Shown here one piece after another: positions 1 to 7,146 of a DNA stretch of 9,237 bases. Origin of the DNA: Clostridiales bacterium. GTDB taxonomy: Bacteria; Bacillota; Clostridia; Lachnospirales; Lachnospiraceae. The first letter of the stretch is position 1. Every line of letters begins with the position of its first letter. The stretch is taken from assembly GCA_019416265.1 (NCBI GenBank), contig DXXQ01000075.1, forward strand, positions 1 through 9,237, in the 5' to 3' direction. The notes beneath the pieces were generated by a model. That model made no database searches. It was not told where the DNA came from and worked only from the letters and a program-made list of their open reading frames with translations. Position numbers and translations under genes: made by a program.

Positions 1-6
1 AAAAAT

Positions 7-34
7 ATAGTAAAATATTTCAAAAACAGTAAAA
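7..34 (+). repeat. A-rich direct repeat, possible regulator half-sites
   Basis: Two copies of a 9-base element, ATAGTAAAA (7-15) and ACAGTAAAA (26-34), sit 19 bases apart in the same orientation upstream of the transporter operon. AraC-family regulators often bind paired direct half-sites about two helical turns apart, so this could be a site for the response regulator encoded downstream. A similar element (ACTGTAAAA) lies at 5275-5283, just upstream of the kinase gene. The repeats are A-rich and short, so chance similarity is a real possibility, and the window edge hides what lies before them. Confidence 0.25.
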
Positions 35-66
35 AGAAAAAAATAAGACAGGAGGAAGAGAAAAAA

Positions 67-96
67 TCGAAAGATATTACTATTTCCTGATAATAT
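67..96 (+). promoter_or_regulatory. Candidate promoter of the transporter operon
   Basis: TCGAAA (67-72) resembles a -35 box at 4 of 6 positions. After an 18-base spacer comes TAATAT (91-96), preceded by TG at 88-89 in the extended -10 position. Transcription would start near 103, giving a leader of about 105 bases. Both hexamers are imperfect, and TATAAA at 94-99 is an alternative -10 without a convincing -35. Weak boxes would suit a promoter that needs an activator, such as the AraC-type regulator at 7140-8732. Confidence 0.3.
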
Positions 97-153
97 AAAA
101 TATTCATAAAGAAGCATTTCAATGATAGAATTTAACCATCAAAAACAAAGGGA

Positions 154-187
154 GTCTGCAGACAGAAATATTATATGATGCAGACAG
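154..187 (+). repeat. Leader inverted and direct repeat
   Basis: GTCTGCAGAC (154-163) is a perfect 10-base palindrome. TGCAGACAG occurs at 157-165 and again at 179-187. GTCTGCA (154-160) is therefore also fully complementary to TGCAGAC at 179-185, which would allow a 7-bp stem in the transcript ending about 10 bases before the ribosome site AAGGAGG (196-202). It could be an operator or an mRNA structure near the start of the binding-protein gene. No known riboswitch was recognised. Confidence 0.35.
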
Positions 188-208
188 GCTGAAAGAAGGA
201 GGAAGAAC

Positions 209-1537
209 ATGAAAAAAAGAACGATCAGTGTATTATTATCAGGAATGATGCTTACAGCAGCGCTTACAGGATTGGAAAGTACAACAGTGCTTGCAAAAGA
301 CAAGAAAGCTGACGATGAAGCGGTAACACTTCAGTGGTGGGGAGGAATTCCGGAGGAACAGGGCCCGCAGGAAGTTGTGGATGCATTTAATGCAGAGCAT
401 GATAATGTGCAGGTGGAGTATGTAAGATATACAAATGATGATGCAGGAAATACAAAACTGGATATGAGTCTGATGGCAGGAGGCGATGCAGATATTTTTA
501 TTTCTTATAACGACGCACTTCTTCAAAAGAGAATTGAGGCAGGAAATTGTGAACCGCTGTCGGAACTGCTGGAAAAGAACAGCATCAATATGGAAGAAAG
601 TTTCGGAGAAGGAGTTGTCAATTATGAAAGGGATGGCGAGCATTATATGATTCCGACTGTGACGGATAATAAATGTATCCTTTACAATCAGAAAATGTTT
701 GATGATGCAGGTGTTCCTCATCCGACACCGGGCTGGACATATGAAGAATTTATTGATGCTGCAGAGAAGCTGACAAAAGACGGCGTATATGGTTACTATT
801 ATCCGGGATGGGATGCAGGACAGCCGGCAACCGAATTTTCCACAGCAGCACTTGGCGGCGACTGGGTGTACAGCGAGGATGGAAGCTCAGTGGAGCTGAC
901 AAAACCGGAAATTACAGATTCCTTTGAAAAGTATATGGATCGTGTGGAAAATAAGGTTGAAGTGGATTTTGTAGACAATAAGACACAGAAAATGTCCTCG
1001 CAGGATATGCTCCTTCAGGGGAAGGCTGCGATGGTATACGGAAACTGGATTACCAGATATGTGAATGATACGGAAACATATCCTCATGATTTTGTTACAG
1101 GCTTTGCTACGATTCCAAAGCTGAGCGCAGATCAGGAGGCGCTTTATACCAGTAGTTATGGTGATTATATGAGCGTGAATGCGAGATCAGAGGACAAAGA
1201 TGCTGCGATGGAATTTATTCTCTGGTATGTACAGGGCGGAATGGAACCAATGATCCAGAATGCAGGAAAACTTCCAAGCTATACAGGATTTGACAAAGAG
1301 GCGGCAACAGACCTTATATTTGGAGAATACAAGGAACTGTATGACCTTGAGGACGCGAAGAATGTTTTTGTGACACCACAGGATATGCTGATCCGAACAA
1401 ATACAAAAGCCGCAGCCGAGATTAATACGATATTAACTGAGGAATTTGAACTGGCATTTTCAGGCTCCCAGTCAATCGAGGATGCGGTAACAAAATCACA
1501 GGAACGTGCGCAGGAGCAGATGGAAGCTGCTGAATAA
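209..1537 (+). CDS. Sugar ABC transporter solute-binding protein (family 1)
   Basis: This is the extracellular sugar-capture subunit of a CUT1 ABC importer. At 442 residues it has the usual family size. It begins with a signal peptide (KKR, then a hydrophobic stretch at about 6-22) and a mature domain starting near TLQWWGG (40-46). Family-like segments follow, including the IPTVTDNKCILYNQKMFDDAG region with a downstream TPGWTYEEF. The start is supported by AAGGAGG at 196-202, six bases upstream. Oddity: Gram-positive binding proteins are normally lipoproteins, but here the expected lipobox reads LTGLES (19-24) with leucine in place of cysteine, and no cysteine occurs anywhere in the N-terminal region. 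A signal peptidase I site after V27-L28-A29 looks possible instead. The permeases follow after a strong hairpin. The ligand cannot be read from the sequence; the GH29 neighbour suggests a fucosylated oligosaccharide (inference). Confidence 0.93.
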   Translation: MKKRTISVLLSGMMLTAALTGLESTTVLAKDKKADDEAVTLQWWGGIPEEQGPQEVVDAFNAEHDNVQVEYVRYTNDDAGNTKLDMSLMAGGDADIFISYNDALLQKRIEAGNCEPLSELLEKNSINMEESFGEGVVNYERDGEHYMIPTVTDNKCILYNQKMFDDAGVPHPTPGWTYEEFIDAAEKLTKDGVYGYYYPGWDAGQPATEFSTAALGGDWVYSEDGSSVELTKPEITDSFEKYMDRVENKVEVDFVDNKTQKMSSQDMLLQGKAAMVYGNWITRYVNDTETYPHDFVTGFATIPKLSADQEALYTSSYGDYMSVNARSEDKDAAMEFILWYVQGGMEPMIQNAGKLPSYTGFDKEAATDLIFGEYKELYDLEDAKNVFVTPQDMLIRTNTKAAAEINTILTEEFELAFSGSQSIEDAVTKSQERAQEQMEAAE

Positions 1538-1545
1538 GCATGGCA

Positions 1546-1603
1546 GATCACCTTTGGCTATGATCGGAAAGAGCAGCCGGATTATGGCTAAAGGTGATTT
1601 TTT
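1546..1603 (+). terminator. Terminator-like hairpin between binding protein and permeases
   Basis: The arm 1547-1565 pairs with 1580-1598 in 19 consecutive base pairs, three of them G-U. After a one-base bulge at 1579, G1566-G1567 can also pair with C1577-C1578. The stem runs directly into six T residues (1598-1603), the form of an intrinsic terminator. It begins nine bases after the binding-protein stop codon, and no convincing promoter lies in the 30 bases before the permease gene. The likely role is partial termination and 3' end protection, giving more binding protein than permease, as known for other ABC importer operons. Full termination would leave the permeases unexpressed and is less likely. 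Confidence 0.85.
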
Positions 1604-1633
1604 GCCCAAAATTGCGGAAATAGAGGTGTAAAA

Positions 1634-2551
1634 TTGAGCGATTCTTATAGAACAAGTAAAAAACGAATGTCAAAGAAAGTAAAAAATGCATTGACCGGGT
1701 ATTCCTTTATTGCAATTAACGTAATCGGAGTTATCTTTTTCTGGGTGATTCCATTGATTTTCAGCTTTGTACTCAGTATTTCAAAATGGGATATGTCTAA
1801 GGGGCTGGCAGGAATAAAAATAACAGGCTTACAGAATTACATTGCCATGTGGAAAGATGAATGGTTTCAGGCGTCTTTTTTGAATAATATAATTTTTACA
1901 GTGGCATATGTTGTCCTGCTTTTGGTTCTTTCTTTTTTTGCAGCGCTTTTATTAAAGGAAAAAGTATTCGGAAAAAAACTTGCACAGATGGGAATGTATC
2001 TTCCATATGTTGTAAACGTAGTTGCAATTGCAGCTGTATTTCTTGCTATTTTTTCCAGAGAAGGACCGATTTCCGTATTTTTGAAGGCTTTGGGAGTGGA
2101 AGAACCACCGCTGTTCCTGAATGACACGAGATTTGCGCTTGCAACCATGGTTTTGATCTGTGTGTGGCAGACAATGGGGTATACGGCAATGCTGTTCCTC
2201 TCCGGACTGATCAATATACCTGACGATCTGTATGAAGCCGCAGCGATTGACGGAGCAGGCTGGTGGCAGAAAACAAGGAATGTCACAATTCCGATGCTGT
2301 CCTCAACTTCATTTTTCATCATGGTAACTACGATTATAAATTCATTTAAAGTATTCGGTCTGATCAATGTAATGACTTCCGGAGGTCCGGGAAATTCCAC
2401 AACCATGCTCGTTTACAATATCTATCGTACAGCATTCCGATTTAATAAAATAGAATTTGCCAGTGCGCAGGGAATCGTGCTTCTTGTGATCATATTTATC
2501 ATATCAGTAATACAATTCCGGATACAGAATAAGCAGATGGAGGAGCGTTAG
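1634..2551 (+). CDS. CUT1 sugar ABC transporter permease (MalF/UgpA-like)
   Basis: This is one of the two membrane subunits forming the import channel. The 305 residues contain six hydrophobic segments (roughly 24-50, 86-106, 118-140, 168-192, 224-243, 277-298). The cytoplasmic EAA loop, EAAAIDGAGWWQ, starts at residue 201 and docks the ATPase. TSGGPGNST, typical of the MalF/UgpA branch, follows the fifth segment. The start is a TTG, chosen because AGAGGTG (1622-1628) lies five bases upstream; the next in-frame ATG (1667) has no ribosome site. The second permease begins five bases after the stop. No ATP-binding subunit is encoded here; CUT1 systems in Firmicutes commonly share an MsmK/MsmX-type ATPase encoded elsewhere. 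Confidence 0.93.
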   Translation: MSDSYRTSKKRMSKKVKNALTGYSFIAINVIGVIFFWVIPLIFSFVLSISKWDMSKGLAGIKITGLQNYIAMWKDEWFQASFLNNIIFTVAYVVLLLVLSFFAALLLKEKVFGKKLAQMGMYLPYVVNVVAIAAVFLAIFSREGPISVFLKALGVEEPPLFLNDTRFALATMVLICVWQTMGYTAMLFLSGLINIPDDLYEAAAIDGAGWWQKTRNVTIPMLSSTSFFIMVTTIINSFKVFGLINVMTSGGPGNSTTMLVYNIYRTAFRFNKIEFASAQGIVLLVIIFIISVIQFRIQNKQMEER

Positions 2552-2556
2552 ATATT

Positions 2557-3402
2557 ATGAATATGAAAAAAAATAGTGTTTCAAAAAAAGTGGCAACTAT
2601 TTGCAGGACGGCTGTTTTGTGGCTGTGCGCTTTAACTGCAATCTTTCCATTCATTTGGATGGTGGGAGCAAGCCTGAAAAAGGAAACGGATGTTTTTGAG
2701 GTTCCATTTAAGCTTTTTCCGGATTACTTATATTTAGATAATTTTAAGGAAGTATGGTTTGGAAATTACGACTATCCGAGAATGTTTTTCAATTCCGTCA
2801 TTGTTGTAGTACTGGGGGTAGGAGTCTCTCTTCTTCTTTGCTGCATTGCAGGATATGGATTTGCGAGACTGAAATTTCCAGGCAGAGATAAAATATTCCT
2901 GATTTATCTGGCGACTATGATGGTGCCCCCGCAGCTCCTTATGGTTCCAAAATATTTAATGTTCAGGGAAATCAGGATTTATGATACGTTGTGGAGCTTG
3001 ATCCTTCCGTCCTTTTTCTCAATTTACGGAGTCTTTATGATGCGCCAGTTCATGCAGCAGATTCCGGAATCGCTGTCGGAGGCAGCAAGAATAGACGGGG
3101 CAGGAGAATGGTATATCTGTTTCAAAATCATTATTCCTCTGTGCAAACCGGCAATTCTTACACTGCTCATCCTGTTTTTCTCCTGGCAGTGGAACGATTA
3201 TGACAATGCCCTTCTGTTCCTGCAAAGCAAGGAGAACTATACGCTGCCTCTTGGATTGACGTATTTTATGGACGAGACAGGGTTAAAGTATAATCTGATC
3301 ATGGCTGCAGGTGTGATAACCATTTTGCCGATTTTTGTTGTTTTCCTTGTTGCGCAGAAATATTTTATCGGCGGTCTTACAGCCGGAGCTGTGAAAGAAT
3401 AG
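2557..3402 (+). CDS. CUT1 sugar ABC transporter permease (MalG/UgpE-like)
   Basis: This is the second channel subunit, partner of the preceding permease. Its 281 residues hold six hydrophobic segments (about 14-36, 74-99, 110-131, 144-165, 196-215, 246-266). The EAA loop EAARIDGAGEWY starts at residue 175. The C-terminus, GGLTAGAVKE, is the characteristic ending of MalG-type CUT1 permeases. GGAGGAG at 2539-2545 inside the end of the upstream gene serves as ribosome site, 11 bases from the ATG at 2557. A second ATG two codons later (2563) is possible but farther from it. The gene is tightly packed: five bases after the first permease and 13 before the FAD enzyme, so the three are almost certainly co-transcribed. 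Confidence 0.93.
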   Translation: MNMKKNSVSKKVATICRTAVLWLCALTAIFPFIWMVGASLKKETDVFEVPFKLFPDYLYLDNFKEVWFGNYDYPRMFFNSVIVVVLGVGVSLLLCCIAGYGFARLKFPGRDKIFLIYLATMMVPPQLLMVPKYLMFREIRIYDTLWSLILPSFFSIYGVFMMRQFMQQIPESLSEAARIDGAGEWYICFKIIIPLCKPAILTLLILFFSWQWNDYDNALLFLQSKENYTLPLGLTYFMDETGLKYNLIMAAGVITILPIFVVFLVAQKYFIGGLTAGAVKE

Positions 3403-3415
3403 GAGGAACATAAAC

Positions 3416-5227
3416 GTGACGGAAGAAAAAAAGAAGCAAAAGGATATAACATATGATGTTGTAGTTGTAGGAGGCGGTATGGCGGGTATATGCGCTGCCA
3501 TTGCTGCAGCAAGGGGAGGCGCGCACACTGCCCTGATTCATAACCGTCCGGTGTTGGGAGGAAATGGAAGTTCCGAGATTCGAATGCATATTTGCGGTGC
3601 AGATTGCCATGGAAAGAGAGAAAATGCCAGAGAAACAGGAATCATAGAGGAAATTCTTCTGGAAAACCGAAAAAGAAATCCGGATCATTCTTTTTCTATA
3701 TTTGATACGGTTTTATGGGAAAAGGTAAAATTTCAAAAAAATCTGGATCTGTATCTGAATACGCAGATGACAGAAGTCTTTTCAAATGGAAAAGAGATAC
3801 AGGCGGTCCTTGCATTTCAGGCAACGACAGAAAAGTGGTTTTGCTTTCATGGAAAGATATTTGTGGACTGTACAGGAGATGCTTTTCTTGCAGTAAATGC
3901 AGGGGCAAAGACACGTATGGGGAGAGAATCCCGGTATGAGTTTGGAGAGAGCAGAGCTTTAGAGCACGCTGACAGTGGGACAATGGGAAATACCTTGATG
4001 TTCTGTGCCAGAGATACAGGAGAAAAGAGAGAATTTGAAAGACCTTTCTGGGCATATGAGTTGGATGAAAAGGACCTCAAAGGCAGAGGCCACAGCAGGA
4101 TAGAAGATAAGCTTGGGACTTACGGCGTGGATTCCGGATATTGGTGGCTGGAGTTGGGAGGAACCGAAAATGTGATCACAGATGGAGAGGAAATACGAGA
4201 TGAACTGCTGAAATATTTGTATGGAATCTGGGATCACATTAAGAACAAAGGGGACCACGGCGCGGATAATTATGAACTGGAATGGGTACAGTTTCTTCCC
4301 GGAAAAAGAGAGAGCCGAAGAATAGAGGGAGATTACATTCTAAGACAACAGGATCTGGAAAAAGCCGTTCCCTTTGACGATGTGGCTGCCTATGGCGGCT
4401 GGCCGATGGATATGCATCCGCCGGGAGGCTTTCTTCATGACGGAAACGCCACAGAGTATCTTCACCTGAAACAGGTCTATGGAATCCCATACAGATGCTA
4501 TTATTCGAAGGATATTTCAAATCTGATGATGGCAGGCAGAAATATCAGTGTTACCCATATGGCTTTTGGGTCTGTCCGCGTGATGGCAACCTGTGCAGTG
4601 GGCGGCCAGGCAGTGGGAACTGCTGCGGCGATGGCAGTGGAATATCATTGTACACCAAGGGAAATTGGTGGACGGATAAAGGAATTGCAGCAGAAGCTTC
4701 TGAAAGACGATTGTTATCTTCCGGGGATTAAAAATGAAGATTCCGGGGATGCTGCCCGAAATGCCCAGGTGACTGCTTCTTCCTGGGAAGAAGATTGGAG
4801 ACCGGAAAATGTGATAAATGGTATTTCCAGAACTGTTGGCGGGGAGAAAAACGGCTGGAAGGCTGCTCTGTCAGCCGATACGAAACCATGGTTGAAGCTT
4901 CGATTTACACCGGTGAAGGTGGACAGCATTCTTTTGAAGTTTGATTCGGATCTGTCTCATGAAATCATGATTTCCCTGTCTCAGGAAACAAGGAAGTCAC
5001 AAAAACCGGGAATTCCAGAAAGTCTGGTGAAGGATTATGAAATCCGATTGTTTTTACAGGGCAAAGAGGTATACCGGGAGGAAATAAAAGGAAATTATCA
5101 GAGATTGAGACTGCACAGGGTACAAAAGGATATCTGCGCAGATGAACTGATCATTTATGTAAATGAAACGAATGGATTTCCGGAAGCAGTCATATACGAG
5201 GTCCGGGTCTGCAGGCTGGAAGGATGA
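3416..5227 (+). CDS. FAD-dependent oxidoreductase with C-terminal discoidin-like domain
   Basis: This is a flavoprotein of the FAD_oxidored type (PF12831-like), 603 residues. Residues 13-24 form the Rossmann strand and dinucleotide loop (YDVVVVGGGMAG). VLGGNGSSEIR (46-56), an ICGADC segment with two cysteines (C60, C64), DCTGD (151-155), RRIEGDY (301-307) and AGRNIS (373-378), followed by an AFGSVRVM stretch, complete the FAD fold. From about residue 449 a second domain starts (NAQVTASS, ENVINGI, PWLKLRF, and near the end AVIYEVRVC), resembling discoidin/F5-8C beta-sandwiches that often bind carbohydrate. No signal peptide is seen, so it should act in the cytoplasm. The GTG start is set by AGGAGG (3401-3406) immediately after the permease stop codon. 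Substrate and reaction are unknown. Its place in a sugar importer operon suggests oxidation, or redox-assisted cleavage, of an imported saccharide (inference). Confidence 0.85.
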   Translation: MTEEKKKQKDITYDVVVVGGGMAGICAAIAAARGGAHTALIHNRPVLGGNGSSEIRMHICGADCHGKRENARETGIIEEILLENRKRNPDHSFSIFDTVLWEKVKFQKNLDLYLNTQMTEVFSNGKEIQAVLAFQATTEKWFCFHGKIFVDCTGDAFLAVNAGAKTRMGRESRYEFGESRALEHADSGTMGNTLMFCARDTGEKREFERPFWAYELDEKDLKGRGHSRIEDKLGTYGVDSGYWWLELGGTENVITDGEEIRDELLKYLYGIWDHIKNKGDHGADNYELEWVQFLPGKRESRRIEGDYILRQQDLEKAVPFDDVAAYGGWPMDMHPPGGFLHDGNATEYLHLKQVYGIPYRCYYSKDISNLMMAGRNISVTHMAFGSVRVMATCAVGGQAVGTAAAMAVEYHCTPREIGGRIKELQQKLLKDDCYLPGIKNEDSGDAARNAQVTASSWEEDWRPENVINGISRTVGGEKNGWKAALSADTKPWLKLRFTPVKVDSILLKFDSDLSHEIMISLSQETRKSQKPGIPESLVKDYEIRLFLQGKEVYREEIKGNYQRLRLHRVQKDICADELIIYVNETNGFPEAVIYEVRVCRLEG

Positions 5228-5237
5228 GGCCATTATG

Positions 5238-5267
5238 TTGGACACGTTTCCTCTATAGTGTTATAAT
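5238..5267 (+). promoter_or_regulatory. Strong extended -10 promoter for the kinase-regulator-fucosidase unit
   Basis: TATAAT (5262-5267) matches the -10 consensus exactly and carries TG at 5259-5260, the extended -10 element. Upstream, TTGGAC (5238-5243, 18-base spacer) or TGGACA (5239-5244, 17-base spacer) serves as the -35. Transcription would start near 5274, giving a leader of about 40 bases with GGAGGG (5303-5308) five bases before the kinase start codon. It lies in the 86-base gap after the FAD gene, which has no clear terminator, so some readthrough from the transporter operon is also expected. Confidence 0.75.
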
Positions 5268-5271
5268 TTAA

Positions 5272-5289
5272 AAAACTGTAAAAACGGTA
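5272..5289 (+). repeat. Tandem 9-base repeat at the kinase promoter start point
   Basis: AAAACTGTA (5272-5280) is followed directly by AAAACGGTA (5281-5289), identical at eight of nine positions. The pair overlaps the predicted transcription start of the preceding promoter, a position where a bound regulator would block initiation. It resembles the ACAGTAAAA element at 26-34. It may be an autoregulatory site or a chance A-rich repeat. Confidence 0.3.
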
Positions 5290-5313
5290 AATAGGGCATA
5301 ACGGAGGGAACAG

Positions 5314-7146
5314 ATGTTAAACAGAGTGAAAAGCTTTTATGGAAAGATTCTTCTTACGATCATGCTCTGCTTTGTATTTCCGATGAGCATCGTGTTTCTG
5401 ATGGGGTATCATAAGCTGGAACAGGTGATGACAGATAAGATAGGCGAACTGGTGGAAAGCAGCGTCAGGCAGATGGAAAATAATCTGAATGAACTGACTG
5501 ACCGCGTAAACAGGACTTCGATTTATCTTTCTTCTGATATGCGCCTGAACCAGCTTCTGCGCGCTTACGACCAAAATCTGCCTTCCGACGCGGAGTTTCA
5601 ATATCATTCCGGTCTGCCGGAGTATATGGGGAAATATGAATATCTTAACCTGTCAGTGGAACTGCAGAATATTCTGATCAATTATGCGGATAACTGGCTG
5701 GGAGATTCCATTGAGATGGGGATTGTTGCCAATGACGGACAGCTGTTTTCAACATGGCCGGAGGGAAATACGGATTATGAAAATTTTGATTCTGTTCTGA
5801 AAAGAGGAAACAAAGGCAGAGATACTTATTACACGAATATCCATGAAGGCTTTATCCGGTATGAACAGGAGGGGAAATCCTTTACTTATGTAAAAACACT
5901 GTACGATATACATTCCGTAGACAAATGCCTGGGAACACTTGTTGTGACAGTTCCCATGTCAGTGGTCAGGCAGATTGTAGTTGAATATCTGGAATGGCAG
6001 GACTACAGCATTTGTATTACAGATAAGGAAGGACGGATTATCTACACTTTTGAACAGGAGAATCCAGATGGATTTTCGGACATAGATTATGTACCTGCAG
6101 AAGCAGAAAAAGAGATTTTCCAAGGAAGCAACGGAGTAAAATATCTCCTCAGGATAGTGCCGGTGAGCGGGATGGCGTGGCAGGTTTGTTGTGCCGTTTC
6201 CCATGATGAAGTGTTTAAGGATGCGCTTCATGTAAGAACCTATGTGAGCGGCGTATGCGCTACACTGATCGTTATACTGGCTGTGATCACACTGATTGTG
6301 ATATTCCGTTTGTTTGCGCCTTTGCGTGAGCTTAAAAATGCGATGCAAAAGGTGCAGTCCGGAGATTGGGAGATAACTGCTCTTCCTGTACGGACAAAAG
6401 ACGAAATTGGACAGCTTACGGCAGGATTTAACCGGCTCATGCAGGAATTGAAAAAAATGTTTGAGCAGGAGAAAGAATCGGAGCGCCAAAAAGGAGAATT
6501 AAAATTTGAAATGCTTCTTGCACAGATCAATCCTCATTTCCTTTTTAATACATTAAATTCCATTAAATGGATGGCTGCAATGATTCATGCGGATAATATT
6601 ACAGGTATGATCCGTTCCCTGGCGAGGCTTCTGGAAATCAGCATGAACAGGCAGGCTGATCTCATCTCCATAGAGGATGAATTAAAAAATCTGAACAGCT
6701 ATCTGGAGATACAGAGTGTGCGTTACGGCGATCTGTTTAGTACAGAATATGATCTGGAAGATGGAATTGGAGAATTTCAGACGCTAAAACTGGTGTTTCA
6801 GCCCATTGTGGAAAATGCGATCATCCACAATATACAGGAAGTGAATCCGCTCAAAATAGAGATTGAAGGAAGGCTGGACGGACTGGATGTTGTTTTCCTG
6901 ATCAGAGATAATGGAAAGGGAATGGAAAAAACACAGGTACAGGCACTTTTGAAAAATCAGAAGACTTCGGAAAAGAGTATTTTCCGGGGAATAGGCGTAC
7001 ATAATGTGCAGCAGAGGATCCAAATGAAATATGGGGAAAAATACGGGATCCATATTGAGTCCGAACCGGGAAAGGGTACTGCTGTCAGTATCAGGTTTCC
7101 GGCAGTTCGATATGACAATGACATAGCGGAGGAATCATTATGTTGA
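5314..7146 (+). CDS. YesM-type sensor histidine kinase
   Basis: This is the membrane sensor kinase of a two-component system, 610 residues. TM1 spans about 11-32, an extracellular sensing region of some 275 residues follows (probably Cache-like, judged by topology and size), and TM2 spans about 311-334. A HAMP linker runs to about 388. The His_kinase (PF06580) segment QINPHFLFNTLNSIKW carries the phosphorylated H408. The ATPase domain shows the N box VENAIIHN (E500, N501), the G1 box IRDNGKGM (530-537) and the G2 box GIGVHNV (559-565). All key residues are present, so it looks active. The start has GGAGGG five bases upstream, and the gene overlaps the regulator by seven bases. In this family the kinase usually controls neighbouring sugar transporter genes; the ligand here is unknown. 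Confidence 0.95.
   Translation: MLNRVKSFYGKILLTIMLCFVFPMSIVFLMGYHKLEQVMTDKIGELVESSVRQMENNLNELTDRVNRTSIYLSSDMRLNQLLRAYDQNLPSDAEFQYHSGLPEYMGKYEYLNLSVELQNILINYADNWLGDSIEMGIVANDGQLFSTWPEGNTDYENFDSVLKRGNKGRDTYYTNIHEGFIRYEQEGKSFTYVKTLYDIHSVDKCLGTLVVTVPMSVVRQIVVEYLEWQDYSICITDKEGRIIYTFEQENPDGFSDIDYVPAEAEKEIFQGSNGVKYLLRIVPVSGMAWQVCCAVSHDEVFKDALHVRTYVSGVCATLIVILAVITLIVIFRLFAPLRELKNAMQKVQSGDWEITALPVRTKDEIGQLTAGFNRLMQELKKMFEQEKESERQKGELKFEMLLAQINPHFLFNTLNSIKWMAAMIHADNITGMIRSLARLLEISMNRQADLISIEDELKNLNSYLEIQSVRYGDLFSTEYDLEDGIGEFQTLKLVFQPIVENAIIHNIQEVNPLKIEIEGRLDGLDVVFLIRDNGKGMEKTQVQALLKNQKTSEKSIFRGIGVHNVQQRIQMKYGEKYGIHIESEPGKGTAVSIRFPAVRYDNDIAEESLC

Noticed and set aside
50..90. Ribosome-site-like AGGAGGAAGAG at 50-60 suggesting a small leader gene
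   Set aside because: No ATG, GTG or TTG lies at suitable spacing downstream, and the following frame closes quickly. It is probably just purine-rich leader DNA.
1..208. Catabolite-repression (cre) operator or known riboswitch in the leader
   Set aside because: No sequence close to the cre consensus and no recognised riboswitch core was found on reading both strands.
1867..2406. Minus-strand open frame of 179 codons opposite the first permease
   Set aside because: It is fully inside a well-conserved permease gene and its translation resembles no family. This is a codon-use shadow, like the other antisense frames at 239-721 and 5959-6489.
5226..5253. GAGG and CCTC complementarity as a terminator after the FAD gene
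   Set aside because: The stem is four base pairs with a 20-base loop and no T tract follows, so it cannot be supported as a terminator.
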